Of a stretch of DNA of 64,000 nt, positions 9,634 through 17,967 are shown piece after piece. The notes beneath the pieces are model-generated. The model ran no database searches and was not told the origin of the DNA. It worked only from the letters and a program-made list of their open reading frames with translations. Each line of letters opens with the position of its first letter. Positions within the stretch are counted from its first letter, which is position 1. The position numbers were made by a program, and so were the translations under genes. The DNA comes from DAOTXN01 sp034435435 (GTDB lineage: Bacteria; Chloroflexota; Anaerolineae; S140-20): positions 1 through 64,000 of the forward strand of contig DAOTXN010000036.1 in assembly GCA_034435435.1 (NCBI GenBank), read 5' to 3'.

Positions 9634-10428
9634 ATGAAGATCGCAATCGCAGGAAAAGGCGGGGTGGGCAAGACGACGCTGGCGGCGCTGCTGGCGATGA
9701 TCTACGCCGAGGAGGGGCGGCCCGTGCTGGCGATAGACGCCGACCCGGCCGCGTGCATGGCCGATGCGCTGGGCTTGCCCGACGAGCTGGCGGCTCAACT
9801 GGAACCCATCAGCGAGATGGAAGACTTGATTTATGAGCGCACCGGGGCCAAACCGGGCGCATCGGGCGGCTTTTTCTCGCTCAACCCGCGCGTGGACGAC
9901 CTGCCCGAGCGCTTTAGCGTGACCCATCGCGGCGTCAAGCTGCTGCGTATGGGGGCCATCGACCTGGGCGGGTCGGGCTGCATCTGCCCTGAAAGCGCGC
10001 TACTCAAGGCGCTGGTGACGCACGTCATCCTCTACCGCGACGACGTGCTCATCCTGGATATGGAAGCCGGGCTGGAGCACCTGGGCCGGGCCACCGCCAG
10101 CGCCGTGGATGCTTTCATCGCCGTGGTCGAGCCGGGTCGCCGCAGCCTCAACACCGCACAGCAAATCGCCATGCTGGCCGGGCACATCGGCGTCAAAAAC
10201 ACCTACCTGGTCGGCAACAAAGTGCGCAACGCCGCCGACCGGGCCTTCATCGCCGAGGGTGCAAGAGACCTGCCTGTGTTGGGCTATTTGCCCTTTAGTG
10301 TGGAGGCCATCGGCGCCGACATGCGCGGCCAGGCTATTTTCGACGCCGCCCCCGACCTGGCCACCGCCGCCCGTGACATCGCTTCGAAATTGGAGAACCA
10401 CCCAGACCCCCAGACCCCAAGTTTATGA
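9634..10428 (+). CDS. cooC: CooC-like nickel-insertion ATPase (MinD family)
   Basis: The start chosen is ATG 9634, because IAIAGKGGVGKTT (the deviant Walker A with signature Lys) follows at once. Other marks are AIDADP in the switch region and GSGCICPE near residue 115, the CxC pair by which CooC dimers bind nickel or zinc. Family members use ATP to mature the NiFeS cluster of anaerobic CO dehydrogenase (CooS). No cooS or acs gene lies within the window, so the client is elsewhere or this is a paralogue. The 264-aa length is normal. Confidence 0.8.
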   Translation: MKIAIAGKGGVGKTTLAALLAMIYAEEGRPVLAIDADPAACMADALGLPDELAAQLEPISEMEDLIYERTGAKPGASGGFFSLNPRVDDLPERFSVTHRGVKLLRMGAIDLGGSGCICPESALLKALVTHVILYRDDVLILDMEAGLEHLGRATASAVDAFIAVVEPGRRSLNTAQQIAMLAGHIGVKNTYLVGNKVRNAADRAFIAEGARDLPVLGYLPFSVEAIGADMRGQAIFDAAPDLATAARDIASKLENHPDPQTPSL

Positions 10429-10467
10429 TCTTGTTTTCTTGGTGACTGGGTGTCTTGGTGGTAAACT
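10398..10467. repeat. Imperfect inverted oligomer repeat
   Basis: CCCAGACCCCCAGACCCC on the left is answered by GGTGACTGGGTGTCTTGG on the right, with a T-rich loop. It begins inside the end of cooC, so the last residues of CooC (HPDPQTPSL) come from the repeat. It lies just before the next start codon and could act as a terminator or attenuator. Confidence 0.5.
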
Positions 10468-10478
10468 GGTAAAGGGAA

Positions 10479-11555
10479 ATGACCTCTTTTCAAGTTCAAC
10501 AGTGGCTGCGAGAGGGTATCGCCGCCGCCAAATCCGGCCAGATCGCCCGCGCGCGCGATGTGCTCATGCAGGTCGTCAACGCCGACGAATACAACGAGCA
10601 GGGCTGGCTGTGGCTGAGCAGCGTCGTCGATACCGACGCGGATCGTGAAATCTGCCTGGAGAACGTGCTGTCCATCAATCCCGAAAACAAATTAGCCAAG
10701 TCGGGGTTGGTCCATCTGCGCAATCGCCGCCTGACCGCCGCCGCTTTGCCCCCGGCGCCGGAACCTGAACCGGCGCCCCAACCTCCCGCACCGAGCCAGG
10801 GCATGAAGGCCATGCCCACCGGCTGGTGGAGCCAGCCGCAGCCCTCCCAGCCGACACTCGAACCGGACGTACAAGATCGCCTGTCCGCCGCTGCCACACC
10901 TGTCAAACCAACCGTTGAACCGGCCGCCGAGCCTGCCAAAGCGCCTCAAAAAGAGCGCCGTCGCCGTGAATTCTCGCTGCGTCCTGCGGTCATCGCGATA
11001 TGTCTGTTACTGGGCCTGGGGGCGGCTACCGTCGCCGCGCTGGCATTGCTGCAGATCGGCCCATTTAACCCTGGCGACCAAACGTACATCCAGGCCATGC
11101 GTCCGCTGTTGGAAGAGTATGATAACTGGTGGGCTGGGCCTTACGGCGCGCTGGTCGGCGAGTTGAATAGCCTGTGCGGCCCCGACGCCGACGGCTGGAC
11201 CAATCGGGATGTGTTGGTCGTGTGCAGCCAGCAGCCGGCGCTAGACTGCTCGTTACTGGCCGCCCACTGTGGAACCGATATCGAGGCTATGCGCGAGCGA
11301 GTGAGCACTCTATCGAGCCAGGCGCAAACGGCCGGCAACGCATTGTTTGAAGAGCTTACCGCCACCCTGCCTCCTGACGACGTCGCCGTGGCGCACCGGC
11401 GCTTCCTCGACTGCCTGGCAGCGCAAATCACCGCCGCAGAGCAGACAGGTGCGCTGGCGCAGGGTCAGGCGCCCACCGGCCCAGTTCCCATACCGGTTTG
11501 TCAGATATTCCCATTCGCTGAAGCGGACGTGCGAGCCTCCGTCGGTACACGCTGA
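10479..11555 (+). CDS. TPR-like membrane protein with periplasmic domain
   Basis: The N-terminal 80 residues form TPR-like helices (GQIARARDVLMQVVNAD, then WLWLSSVV). This arrangement is frequent in Chloroflexota proteins. A Pro-rich linker (85-160) and a basic stretch precede one transmembrane helix near 170-190. A roughly 160-residue extracytoplasmic domain with six cysteines follows (positions about 227, 247, 255, 262, 308 and 340). The layout fits a cytoplasmic interaction module joined through the membrane to a disulfide-bonded external domain. Function unknown. Confidence 0.6.
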   Translation: MTSFQVQQWLREGIAAAKSGQIARARDVLMQVVNADEYNEQGWLWLSSVVDTDADREICLENVLSINPENKLAKSGLVHLRNRRLTAAALPPAPEPEPAPQPPAPSQGMKAMPTGWWSQPQPSQPTLEPDVQDRLSAAATPVKPTVEPAAEPAKAPQKERRRREFSLRPAVIAICLLLGLGAATVAALALLQIGPFNPGDQTYIQAMRPLLEEYDNWWAGPYGALVGELNSLCGPDADGWTNRDVLVVCSQQPALDCSLLAAHCGTDIEAMRERVSTLSSQAQTAGNALFEELTATLPPDDVAVAHRRFLDCLAAQITAAEQTGALAQGQAPTGPVPIPVCQIFPFAEADVRASVGTR

Positions 11556-11654
11556 ATGCCAGCGCACAGCGCATCTACTGTGCAACAAAGCTGAATCGCG
11601 TTACAATACCGGCAAAAGTTAACCTCATTTCACCAGATAGATAGGAGTGAATAA

Positions 11655-12530
11655 ATGTCTCAACCCGATCTCACCTCACACTTTCTCGAACTGCTCCGGC
11701 GCGCCTCCACCGACCTGCGCCCCGACATCGAGAACGCCCTGCACGCCGCCCGCGAACGGGAAGCCGAAGGCTCGGCCGCCCAGGGCGCGCTGGACACCAT
11801 CATCAAAAACGTCGAGTTGGCTCGCCAGAAATCTACCCCCATCTGCCAGGACACGGGCACGCCCATTTTCTACATCTATTACCCCGAAGGCTGGAGCACC
11901 CTCCAGCTCAAAAAGCAAATCCGAGCCGCCGTCGCCACGGCGACCGAGCAAGCTTACCTGCGTCCCAACGCCGTAGACAGCATGACCGGCAAAAACAGCG
12001 GCGACAACCTGGGCGACGAGTTCCCCAGCCTTCACTTTCACGAATGGGAAGAACCGTATCTCAAAGTGGACCTGATGCTCAAAGGCGGCGGCTGCGAAAA
12101 CGTGGGCATCCAATACAAGCTGCCCAACGCCAAACTGGGCGCCGGGCGCAACCTGGAGGGTGTGCGCCGCGCCGTGCTCGACGCCGTACACCAGGCTCAG
12201 GGACAGGGCTGCGCGCCGGGCATCATCGGCGTGGCCATCGGCGGCGACCGGGGCAGCGGCTACACCCGCAGCAAAGAGCAATTCTACCGCGACCTGGACG
12301 ACAGCAACGAAAACCCCGAGTTGGCCGGGATGGAAGAGCGCCTAACCGGGGAGGCCAACAGCCTGGGCATCGGCCCGATGGGCTTTGGCGGGGAGACGAC
12401 CGTGTTGGGCGTCAAAATCGGCGCACTGCACCGCCTGCCGGCCTCCTACTTTGTCACCGCCAGCTACATGTGCTGGGCCGACCGTCGCCGCACGCTGATT
12501 TGGCGCGACGGTGAAATCGAGATTAGTTAA
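11655..12530 (+). CDS. Class I fumarate hydratase, alpha subunit
   Basis: The alpha subunit of the oxygen-sensitive [4Fe-4S] fumarase/tartrate dehydratase family interconverts fumarate and L-malate in the TCA cycle. CQDTGTP near residue 64, GGGCEN and GCAPGIIGVAIGGDR supply the conserved cysteines and the substrate loop. ATG 11655 follows an AGGAG site at good spacing. The 291-aa length is normal for a separate alpha subunit, and the beta subunit gene lies 86 bp downstream. L(+)-tartrate dehydratase is an alternative specificity that sequence alone does not exclude. Confidence 0.88.
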   Translation: MSQPDLTSHFLELLRRASTDLRPDIENALHAAREREAEGSAAQGALDTIIKNVELARQKSTPICQDTGTPIFYIYYPEGWSTLQLKKQIRAAVATATEQAYLRPNAVDSMTGKNSGDNLGDEFPSLHFHEWEEPYLKVDLMLKGGGCENVGIQYKLPNAKLGAGRNLEGVRRAVLDAVHQAQGQGCAPGIIGVAIGGDRGSGYTRSKEQFYRDLDDSNENPELAGMEERLTGEANSLGIGPMGFGGETTVLGVKIGALHRLPASYFVTASYMCWADRRRTLIWRDGEIEIS

Positions 12531-12605
12531 TTGGAGATTAGTTATTGGAGATTCGCGATGGGGAGACACGACCCAAATCCCCAATCTCTAATCTCTCAAT
12601 TACCA
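12515..12605. repeat. GGAGATTAG oligomer repeats between fumarase genes
   Basis: GAGATTAGTTAATTGGAGATTAG-type units stand in direct orientation. Complementary CCAATCTCTAATCTC copies follow, so the transcript could fold into a hairpin. The first copy overlaps the last codons and stop of the alpha gene. Confidence 0.6.
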
Positions 12606-12616
12606 GGAGCACACCA

Positions 12617-13243
12617 ATGGCAACCTATCACTTGAACATCCCCATTTCTGACGACCAGATCAAACAACTGCACGTCGGCGACCAGGTCTTCCTGAGCGGC
12701 GTGATGGTCACCGGGCGCGACGCCGCCCACACCTACGTGATCGATAACTTTGTCAAGACCAATGGTCAACCTCCCGCGTCTGAAGCAGCGCTGTACGAGG
12801 AGTTGAAAAAACTGCTCAAGGGCAGCGCCATTTACCACTGTGGGCCGGTCGTGCGGCAGGACGAGGCAGGCAAGTGGCACTTTGTGGCTGCCGGACCAAC
12901 CACCAGCAGCCGCGAAGAGCCGTACCAGGCCGACGTGATGGGGCATTTTGACGCCAAGGCCGTCATCGGCAAGGGCGGCATGGGTCCCAAAACACTCAAG
13001 GGCTGCGTAGACCACACGTTTGTCTATTTGCACGCGGTGGGCGGCGCGGCCACACTTATCGCCGACGCGGTCAAAGAAGTGCTGACCGTCTACAAAAAGG
13101 CCGAGTTTGGCGTGCCGGAAGCCTTTTGGGTCATCCGCGTGGAAGATTTCCCCACCGTGGTGACCATGGACGCCCACGGCAAGAGCATCCACGCCGAGGT
13201 GGAGGCGGCGTCGAAAGAAAAACTGGCCGCGTTGTTGGCGTGA
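12617..13243 (+). CDS. Class I fumarate hydratase, beta subunit
   Basis: This is the C-terminal, swivelling subunit of the two-component class I fumarase. ATG 12617 follows CAGGAG, and the mature family start (YHLNIPISDDQIKQL) comes at once. Conserved segments are GDQVFLSGVMVTGRDAAH, YHCGPVV, AAGPTTSSRE and IGKGGMG. The length of 208 aa is usual. It is co-directional with the alpha gene, separated only by the repeat-filled spacer. Confidence 0.88.
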   Translation: MATYHLNIPISDDQIKQLHVGDQVFLSGVMVTGRDAAHTYVIDNFVKTNGQPPASEAALYEELKKLLKGSAIYHCGPVVRQDEAGKWHFVAAGPTTSSREEPYQADVMGHFDAKAVIGKGGMGPKTLKGCVDHTFVYLHAVGGAATLIADAVKEVLTVYKKAEFGVPEAFWVIRVEDFPTVVTMDAHGKSIHAEVEAASKEKLAALLA

Positions 13244-13277
13244 AGCGTTTCACGTTTCACGCCGTAGGAGAAGCACG

Positions 13278-14123
13278 ATGGACAAGAAAGGTCAAATCCG
13301 GGTCGGCGACGTGACCGAGGACACTCTGTGGTACGTGGCTTGCTGCGCCCAAGTGGATGAGAGCGCCGAGGTGGCGCAAGCCGGCAAGCTGCACGAAGAC
13401 TGGATGCGCACCATGCTGACGCGCGGCGGGATGTACGCCAAGGTCGTCCTGGACGGCGACGAGCCGGTTGGCTTTTTGTTCCTCGTGCCCGTCGAGCGCA
13501 CCGCCTGGTACGTTTCTGGCGCAAATCTGCTCACCCTGCAGTGTATGAACATCGAAGAAGCCTACCAGGGGCGCGGGGTCGGCGAGCTGATGTTGGCCGC
13601 CGCCGAAGGGACCGCGCGCGCACACGCCAAAGGCCTGGCCGTCATCGCTTACGACCCCAGCGATTGGTTCATGCCGGCGCACTTTTTTTCCCACCACGGC
13701 TATCACGAGGTCGAACGGCGCGGCACGTCGGTGCTGATGTTCAAGCCCTTTGCCGAAAACGCCCGCCCACCCGCCTTTATCCCGCGCCAGTATCGCCCGC
13801 CGCGCCTGGTTCCCGGCCAGGCTATCGTCGAGGCCTTTTGGAGTCCCCAATGCCTGACCACTGCGCTGGACATCCTGCACGTGCGCGAGGTGTGCGCCGA
13901 GTTTGGCGGGCGTGTGACGCTGCGCGAATTGAACGCCGCCATGCCCGGTATGCGCGAGCGTTTTGGCATCCCGCGCACGATTTTTATCAACGGCGTGGAA
14001 AAGGGCTGGGGCTACGAGCTGCCTCACTTGGGCAGTTTCGACGGGGCCGAGCGCACCTGGAGCCACGAAGCGCCCAAGCAGTGGCTGCGCGAGCAGATAG
14101 AGACGGCGTTGCGTGAAGCGTGA
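13278..14123 (+). CDS. GNAT acetyltransferase with YoaP-like C-terminal domain
   Basis: Residues 1-165 form a GNAT N-acetyltransferase, with the acetyl-CoA loop in EEAYQGRGVGELML. The remaining 115 residues resemble the YoaP domain seen fused to GNATs. They include FWSPQC, IPRTIFINGV and a cis-Pro-like turn as in a thioredoxin-like fold. The substrate is unknown. It lies 34 bp behind the fumarase beta gene and 30 bp ahead of the alcohol dehydrogenase, so it is probably co-transcribed. Confidence 0.75.
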   Translation: MDKKGQIRVGDVTEDTLWYVACCAQVDESAEVAQAGKLHEDWMRTMLTRGGMYAKVVLDGDEPVGFLFLVPVERTAWYVSGANLLTLQCMNIEEAYQGRGVGELMLAAAEGTARAHAKGLAVIAYDPSDWFMPAHFFSHHGYHEVERRGTSVLMFKPFAENARPPAFIPRQYRPPRLVPGQAIVEAFWSPQCLTTALDILHVREVCAEFGGRVTLRELNAAMPGMRERFGIPRTIFINGVEKGWGYELPHLGSFDGAERTWSHEAPKQWLREQIETALREA

Positions 14124-14153
14124 GGGGTGAGGAGTGAGGAGTGAGGAGTGACG
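14123..14153 (+). repeat. GGAGTGA tandem repeat
   Basis: Four tandem 7-8 bp units of GAGGAGTGA type fill the gap between two genes. The units supply ribosome-site-like GGAG motifs directly before ATG 14154. Confidence 0.7.
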
Positions 14154-15215
14154 ATGCGGGCGATGGTGCTGGATGAGGCGCGGCCGGTGGACGAAAACCC
14201 GTTGTATGCCGCTGACTTGCCCATGCCGGAGCCGGAAGCGGGGCAGATTCGCGTGCGCGTGCACGCCTGTGGCGTATGCCACACCGACCTGCACGAGGTC
14301 GAGGGCGAGTTGGATGTCCCCGGCGGATTGAGCGGCGTCGAGCGATTGCGCCCGGTCGCGCCCGGACATCAAATCGTGGGCGTGGTGGACCGCCTGGGAC
14401 CGGGTGTGACGCGCCACAAATTGGGTGAGCGGGTCGGCGTGCCGTGGTTGTATGCAAGCTGCGGCCAATGCCGCTATTGCCTGCGCGGCCAGGAGAACCT
14501 GTGCCAGGCGGCCCGTTTCACCGGCTATCACGTCCACGGCGGCTACGCCGAGTACACGGTCGTGGGACAGGATTTTGCCTATCCCATCCCCACCGTTTTC
14601 AGTGACGCTGAGGCCGCGCCGCTGCTGTGCGCCGGCGTCATCGGCTACCGCTCCCTACGCCTGGCCGGCGTCCAACCAACCCATTCCCAATCTACCCATT
14701 CCCAGCCTGCCCATCCACCCATCCTTGGCCTGTACGGCTTTGGGGCCGCCGCTCACATCTGTCTCCAAATTGCCCGACATTGGGGCTGGGAGGTGTTTGC
14801 CTTTACCCGCAGCCCGGGCCACCGCGACCTGGCGCGCGCATTGGGCGCGGCGTGGGTGGGCGGCGCGGAAGACCCGCCGCCTGCGCTCCTCGACAGCGCC
14901 ATCATCTTTGCCCCGGCCGGGCGGCTGGTGCCGCAGGCGCTGCGCGCCCTCGACAAAGGCGGCACGCTGGCCCTGGGCGGCATCCACATGAGCGACCTCC
15001 CGCAGATGCCTTACGCGCTACTGTATCACGAGCGCACCGTGCGCAGCGTGGCTAACAGCACCCGCGCCGACGCCCAAGAGCTGCTGCGGGCGGCGGCGGA
15101 AATCCCCGTGCGCACCACGGTGCAAGCCTTTCCATTGGACGAGGCCAACCGCGCGCTGCACATGCTCAAGCACAGTCAACTCGACGCCTCCGGCGTGCTG
15201 GAGATCCCCCATTGA
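14154..15215 (+). CDS. Zinc-dependent alcohol dehydrogenase
   Basis: This is a medium-chain NAD(P)-dependent dehydrogenase of the AdhA/AdhP type. The catalytic zinc site is CGVCHTD with the later APGH. The structural zinc cysteines are in CGQCRYCLRGQENLC. The nucleotide loop GLYGFGAAAH replaces the usual GLGGLGH. Between the catalytic and cofactor domains an extra run, THSQSTHSQPAHPP, is encoded by a CCCATTCCC oligomer repeat (14680-14724) absent from relatives. It sits at a surface loop, so activity may be kept. The next gene starts within the stop codon. Confidence 0.85.
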   Translation: MRAMVLDEARPVDENPLYAADLPMPEPEAGQIRVRVHACGVCHTDLHEVEGELDVPGGLSGVERLRPVAPGHQIVGVVDRLGPGVTRHKLGERVGVPWLYASCGQCRYCLRGQENLCQAARFTGYHVHGGYAEYTVVGQDFAYPIPTVFSDAEAAPLLCAGVIGYRSLRLAGVQPTHSQSTHSQPAHPPILGLYGFGAAAHICLQIARHWGWEVFAFTRSPGHRDLARALGAAWVGGAEDPPPALLDSAIIFAPAGRLVPQALRALDKGGTLALGGIHMSDLPQMPYALLYHERTVRSVANSTRADAQELLRAAAEIPVRTTVQAFPLDEANRALHMLKHSQLDASGVLEIPH

Positions 15216-16192
15216 ACCACCGACGAACTATGGCATGGTTGCTCCTGTTTCTGACCTTATTCGTCGCGCCCGGCTGCGACCGGACGCCTGACCCCACATC
15301 CACACTGGCGGCGACGCTCACGCCAAGCCTGTCGCCTACACCGTCGGCCACGCCCACTCCGACCCCAACCGCCACGGCGCCCCCCACCCTGACGCCCACA
15401 CCGACGGCCACGCCCATTCCCCCGGTTCGCTTGAGCATCGAGTTCCCCAAACCGGTGAATGCGCTGGAGCCGGCGCCTATTCGCGCCCTGGTCGAAGAGC
15501 CGCCGGGGATAAACGCCAACGTGCAGTTGAGCGCGCGGGTCATCGACGCCAACGACGCGCTGTACGCCACGTTTGGGATGCACCTGGAGAGCCGCGACGG
15601 CTGGTGGGTGTCTGACGAGCCGCTGCAACTGCCGCTAGAGCCGACGCCGTATCCGGGCGTGTGGCACGTCATCATCGACATCCAGGCCGACCTACCGGTG
15701 CGCGGCTACCGCGACCGGGTCTTTACCCCGCAATGGGTGCCCTACCACGTATTGACCGCCACGCTGCCGACCGGCGTCGCTTTGCACGTACCGCAGGCCT
15801 TTGGAGAAATTCGCGCCCAGGGCGACACTGTTGCCGGGCTGCATGCCTGGCAATACCGCGATTGCGAGGTGACGCTGGCGTGGGCCCCCGGTCCCACCGA
15901 AGACCTGCTATACGACAACGCGCTGGTTATGGCCGAATTGCTGCACGACCCACAATACGAAATCAGCCTCGAGAGCAGCGAGGAGTTGACGTGGGGAGAG
16001 GATGAGTGGACGGCGTTTCTTTTCTTCGAGCGCTGGCGCGGCCAGCGTCAAGACGCGCCCGCCGAGACGCTGGTGGTGCAGGGGCCAGATTTCAGGCTCT
16101 ATGCGCTGCGCATCCGCACCCTGGGCGGAAGGGATATTCATCCCGTGTGCCGGGATGTGCGCAACACGCTAGGCTTTATGAGTGAGGAGTGA
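15212..16192 (+). CDS. Lipoprotein with Thr/Pro stalk
   Basis: TTG 15212 overlaps the previous stop. ATG 15230 is the alternative start. The signal peptide ends in a lipobox, VAPGCDR. A stalk of TPTPTAT-type repeats runs to about residue 70, then about 250 residues of unrecognised extracellular domain rich in Trp and acidic residues. The final residues GFMSEE are encoded by the GGAGTGA repeat that also forms the downstream hairpin. Coupling suggests co-expression with the dehydrogenase, though no joint role is evident. Confidence 0.65.
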   Translation: MNHRRTMAWLLLFLTLFVAPGCDRTPDPTSTLAATLTPSLSPTPSATPTPTPTATAPPTLTPTPTATPIPPVRLSIEFPKPVNALEPAPIRALVEEPPGINANVQLSARVIDANDALYATFGMHLESRDGWWVSDEPLQLPLEPTPYPGVWHVIIDIQADLPVRGYRDRVFTPQWVPYHVLTATLPTGVALHVPQAFGEIRAQGDTVAGLHAWQYRDCEVTLAWAPGPTEDLLYDNALVMAELLHDPQYEISLESSEELTWGEDEWTAFLFFERWRGQRQDAPAETLVVQGPDFRLYALRIRTLGGRDIHPVCRDVRNTLGFMSEE

Positions 16193-16216
16193 CGAGTCAC
16201 TCATCACTCCTCACTC
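16180..16216. terminator. Hairpin between convergent genes
   Basis: GAGTGAGGAGTGA (16180-16192) pairs perfectly with TCACTCCTCACTC (16204-16216) across an 11-nt loop. It lies between two convergent genes and probably serves as a bidirectional terminator. Its left arm contains the upstream gene's stop codon. Confidence 0.6.
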
Positions 16217-16222
16217 CTCACC

Positions 16223-17302
16223 TCAATAAATCAAAACCGGCGTGCCGACGCGCCAATTGCTGCGGATATAATCGTCCTCGTAAGCGCCGATGGGGTGCGT
16301 CCAGCGGTAAATCCAGCGCGCGGCGTCAATCGAGACGTTCACACAGCCGTGGCTGCGCGGGACGCCATAGTCATTGTGCCAGTAAGTGCCGTGGATGGCC
16401 CGCCCCTCCAGGTCGAAAAAGGTGTCCCATGGCACACCGGGCAGGTCAAAGTAATCGGGTGAGTTTTCGTCTTCTCCCACCATATGGCGCGAGGCCTGTT
16501 TGAGCAGCACATCGTGCTCGCCTCGGGGTGTGCCAAAATCGGCCACCGTGCCGTCGGCCAGCGTAAAGGCCGCCCCCGACGCGCAGCGCGTGCTAAACAC
16601 TACTTCCTGGCCCTCATAACACGTGACCCATTGCTGTCCCAAATCCACCTCGATGCGCTTGTCGCCGACAAAGGGGTGGATGGGCGCCATCTCGTTGCGC
16701 GGGATGCGCCGCACGTCGCGGGCCAGTGCGTAATAGCGGGCCGTGGGCGGCAGCTCGTCGAACAGCTCGTACCAATCGTTGCCCTGGTCGTCGCGTTGCA
16801 CACTCACAATGCGAAAGGTCGTGCCATAATAGTAGCGATATTTTTCCGCCGCCGCCGGATGGGGGGCCACCTTGGCCGAGGTATAGGGCGCACAAATCTC
16901 ACCCCAGCAACCCCATTCGGGCATGTCGTAATGGGCCGGTTGCGGCATATAGCGCAGCATGGGTTGCACCCAGGCCGAAAAGGCATACCCTTCTTCAGTC
17001 TCATACCACAGGTCGTTGTGCGCGTTCAGCCCCGGCGCACGCAACTCACCGGTGATCACGAACGACTCGTCGCGGTTGTAATACGCCACACGTTTGGCGC
17101 CGGGTTCGGCCTTGTCATAAATAGCCACACCCCCGGCCAGCGCCCGCCCGGCGCGCCCTAATGGGACGTTAGGATCCTGGTCGGCCCACACAGCCTCCAA
17201 TTCCTGGGGCGGCAGCCACGCCCTGGTCGCCGGGGCCAACGCAGCCGCCAGCGCGCTGCTGCTCAGCTTGAGAAAATCGCGGCGCGAAAATGGTCGGGTC
17301 AC
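16223..17302 (-). CDS. Tat-exported L,D-transpeptidase (YkuD)
   Basis: The GTG at 17302, preceded by GGAGAG, is preferred over the TTG at 17320. It opens TRPFSRRDFLKLSSSALA, a twin-arginine signal. The C-terminal catalytic domain shows HGTYWHNDYGVPRSHGCVN, the HxxxH...SHGCxN motif whose Cys forms 3-3 cross-links or anchors proteins in peptidoglycan. The 200 residues between are SH3-like beta segments. A TATAAT lies on this strand near 17343-17348. The protein indicates a peptidoglycan-like wall. Confidence 0.85.
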   Translation of the reverse strand: MTRPFSRRDFLKLSSSALAAALAPATRAWLPPQELEAVWADQDPNVPLGRAGRALAGGVAIYDKAEPGAKRVAYYNRDESFVITGELRAPGLNAHNDLWYETEEGYAFSAWVQPMLRYMPQPAHYDMPEWGCWGEICAPYTSAKVAPHPAAAEKYRYYYGTTFRIVSVQRDDQGNDWYELFDELPPTARYYALARDVRRIPRNEMAPIHPFVGDKRIEVDLGQQWVTCYEGQEVVFSTRCASGAAFTLADGTVADFGTPRGEHDVLLKQASRHMVGEDENSPDYFDLPGVPWDTFFDLEGRAIHGTYWHNDYGVPRSHGCVNVSIDAARWIYRWTHPIGAYEDDYIRSNWRVGTPVLIY

Positions 17303-17466
17303 GAGACACTCTCCGGGCAATTAAAACTATTTGAGTTTGTTTATTATAACACAGATTAAGGAGTTTTTACAGGTAAAAGGGATGACAAATCGCAGTTGTG
17401 ACAGAGAGGATTAAATGGTAAAGTGGGGGTGTTTTATCCGGCCCATCCCGCTATGGCGTAAGGGAG

Positions 17467-17496
17467 TTTACCGCCGAGAACGCTGAGAGCGCTGAG
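17467..17496 (+). repeat. Left arm of 30-bp inverted repeat
   Basis: TTTACCGCCGAGAACGCTGA begins this arm. It matches the reverse complement of 17891-17920 at 25 of 30 positions and ends on the base before the start codon of the enclosed gene. Confidence 0.75.
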
Positions 17497-17919
17497 ATGA
17501 CAGAACAGGAAAATCTGAACCGAATCACGGAGAGCATTATCGGCGCCGCTATTCAAGTACACCGTGCGCTAGGACCTGGCCTCCTTGAGTCGGCGTATGA
17601 AGCCTGCCTGGCCTTTGAGCTGGCCCAGCACGGCTTGCAGGTGGAACAGCAGAAACCCCTACCCGTGGTCTATCGTGAGGTCAGGCTAGATTGTGGCTAC
17701 CGGCTGGATCTTTTCGTCGAAAAAGCAGTTATTGTCGAGGTAAAGGCCGTTGAACGCCTGGCGGCGATTCATCAGGCTCAACTGCTCTCTTACCTGAAGC
17801 TTTCCGATTGCAAGGTGGGTTTACTGCTCAACTTTAACGTCCAAGTTCTGAAGGATGGCATTCGCCGGGTGGTGAATAACTTTCCAGACTCTCCGCGCTC
17901 TCCGCGGACTCTGCGGTAA
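17497..17919 (+). CDS. GxxExxY family protein (PDDEXK_3-like)
   Basis: The 140-residue protein has the family pattern: HRALGPGLLESAYEACL (GxxExxY), then YRLDLFVEKAVIVEVKAVE, matching the D...ExK core of the PD-(D/E)XK nuclease fold. Biochemical function in the family is not established. The start codon abuts a 30-bp repeat. The last nine residues (SPRSPRTLR) and the stop are encoded by its inverted copy, so the gene exactly fills the repeat-bounded cassette. Confidence 0.8.
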   Translation: MTEQENLNRITESIIGAAIQVHRALGPGLLESAYEACLAFELAQHGLQVEQQKPLPVVYREVRLDCGYRLDLFVEKAVIVEVKAVERLAAIHQAQLLSYLKLSDCKVGLLLNFNVQVLKDGIRRVVNNFPDSPRSPRTLR

Positions 17920-17920
17920 A
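17891..17920 (-). repeat. Right arm of 30-bp inverted repeat
   Basis: This is the reverse-complement copy of the arm at 17467-17496. It encodes the C-terminus and the TAA of the GxxExxY gene. Confidence 0.75.
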
Positions 17921-17967
17921 CAGATACTGGTGCACTGAACGATTTCAATGCAAGGGAGAACACGCTC

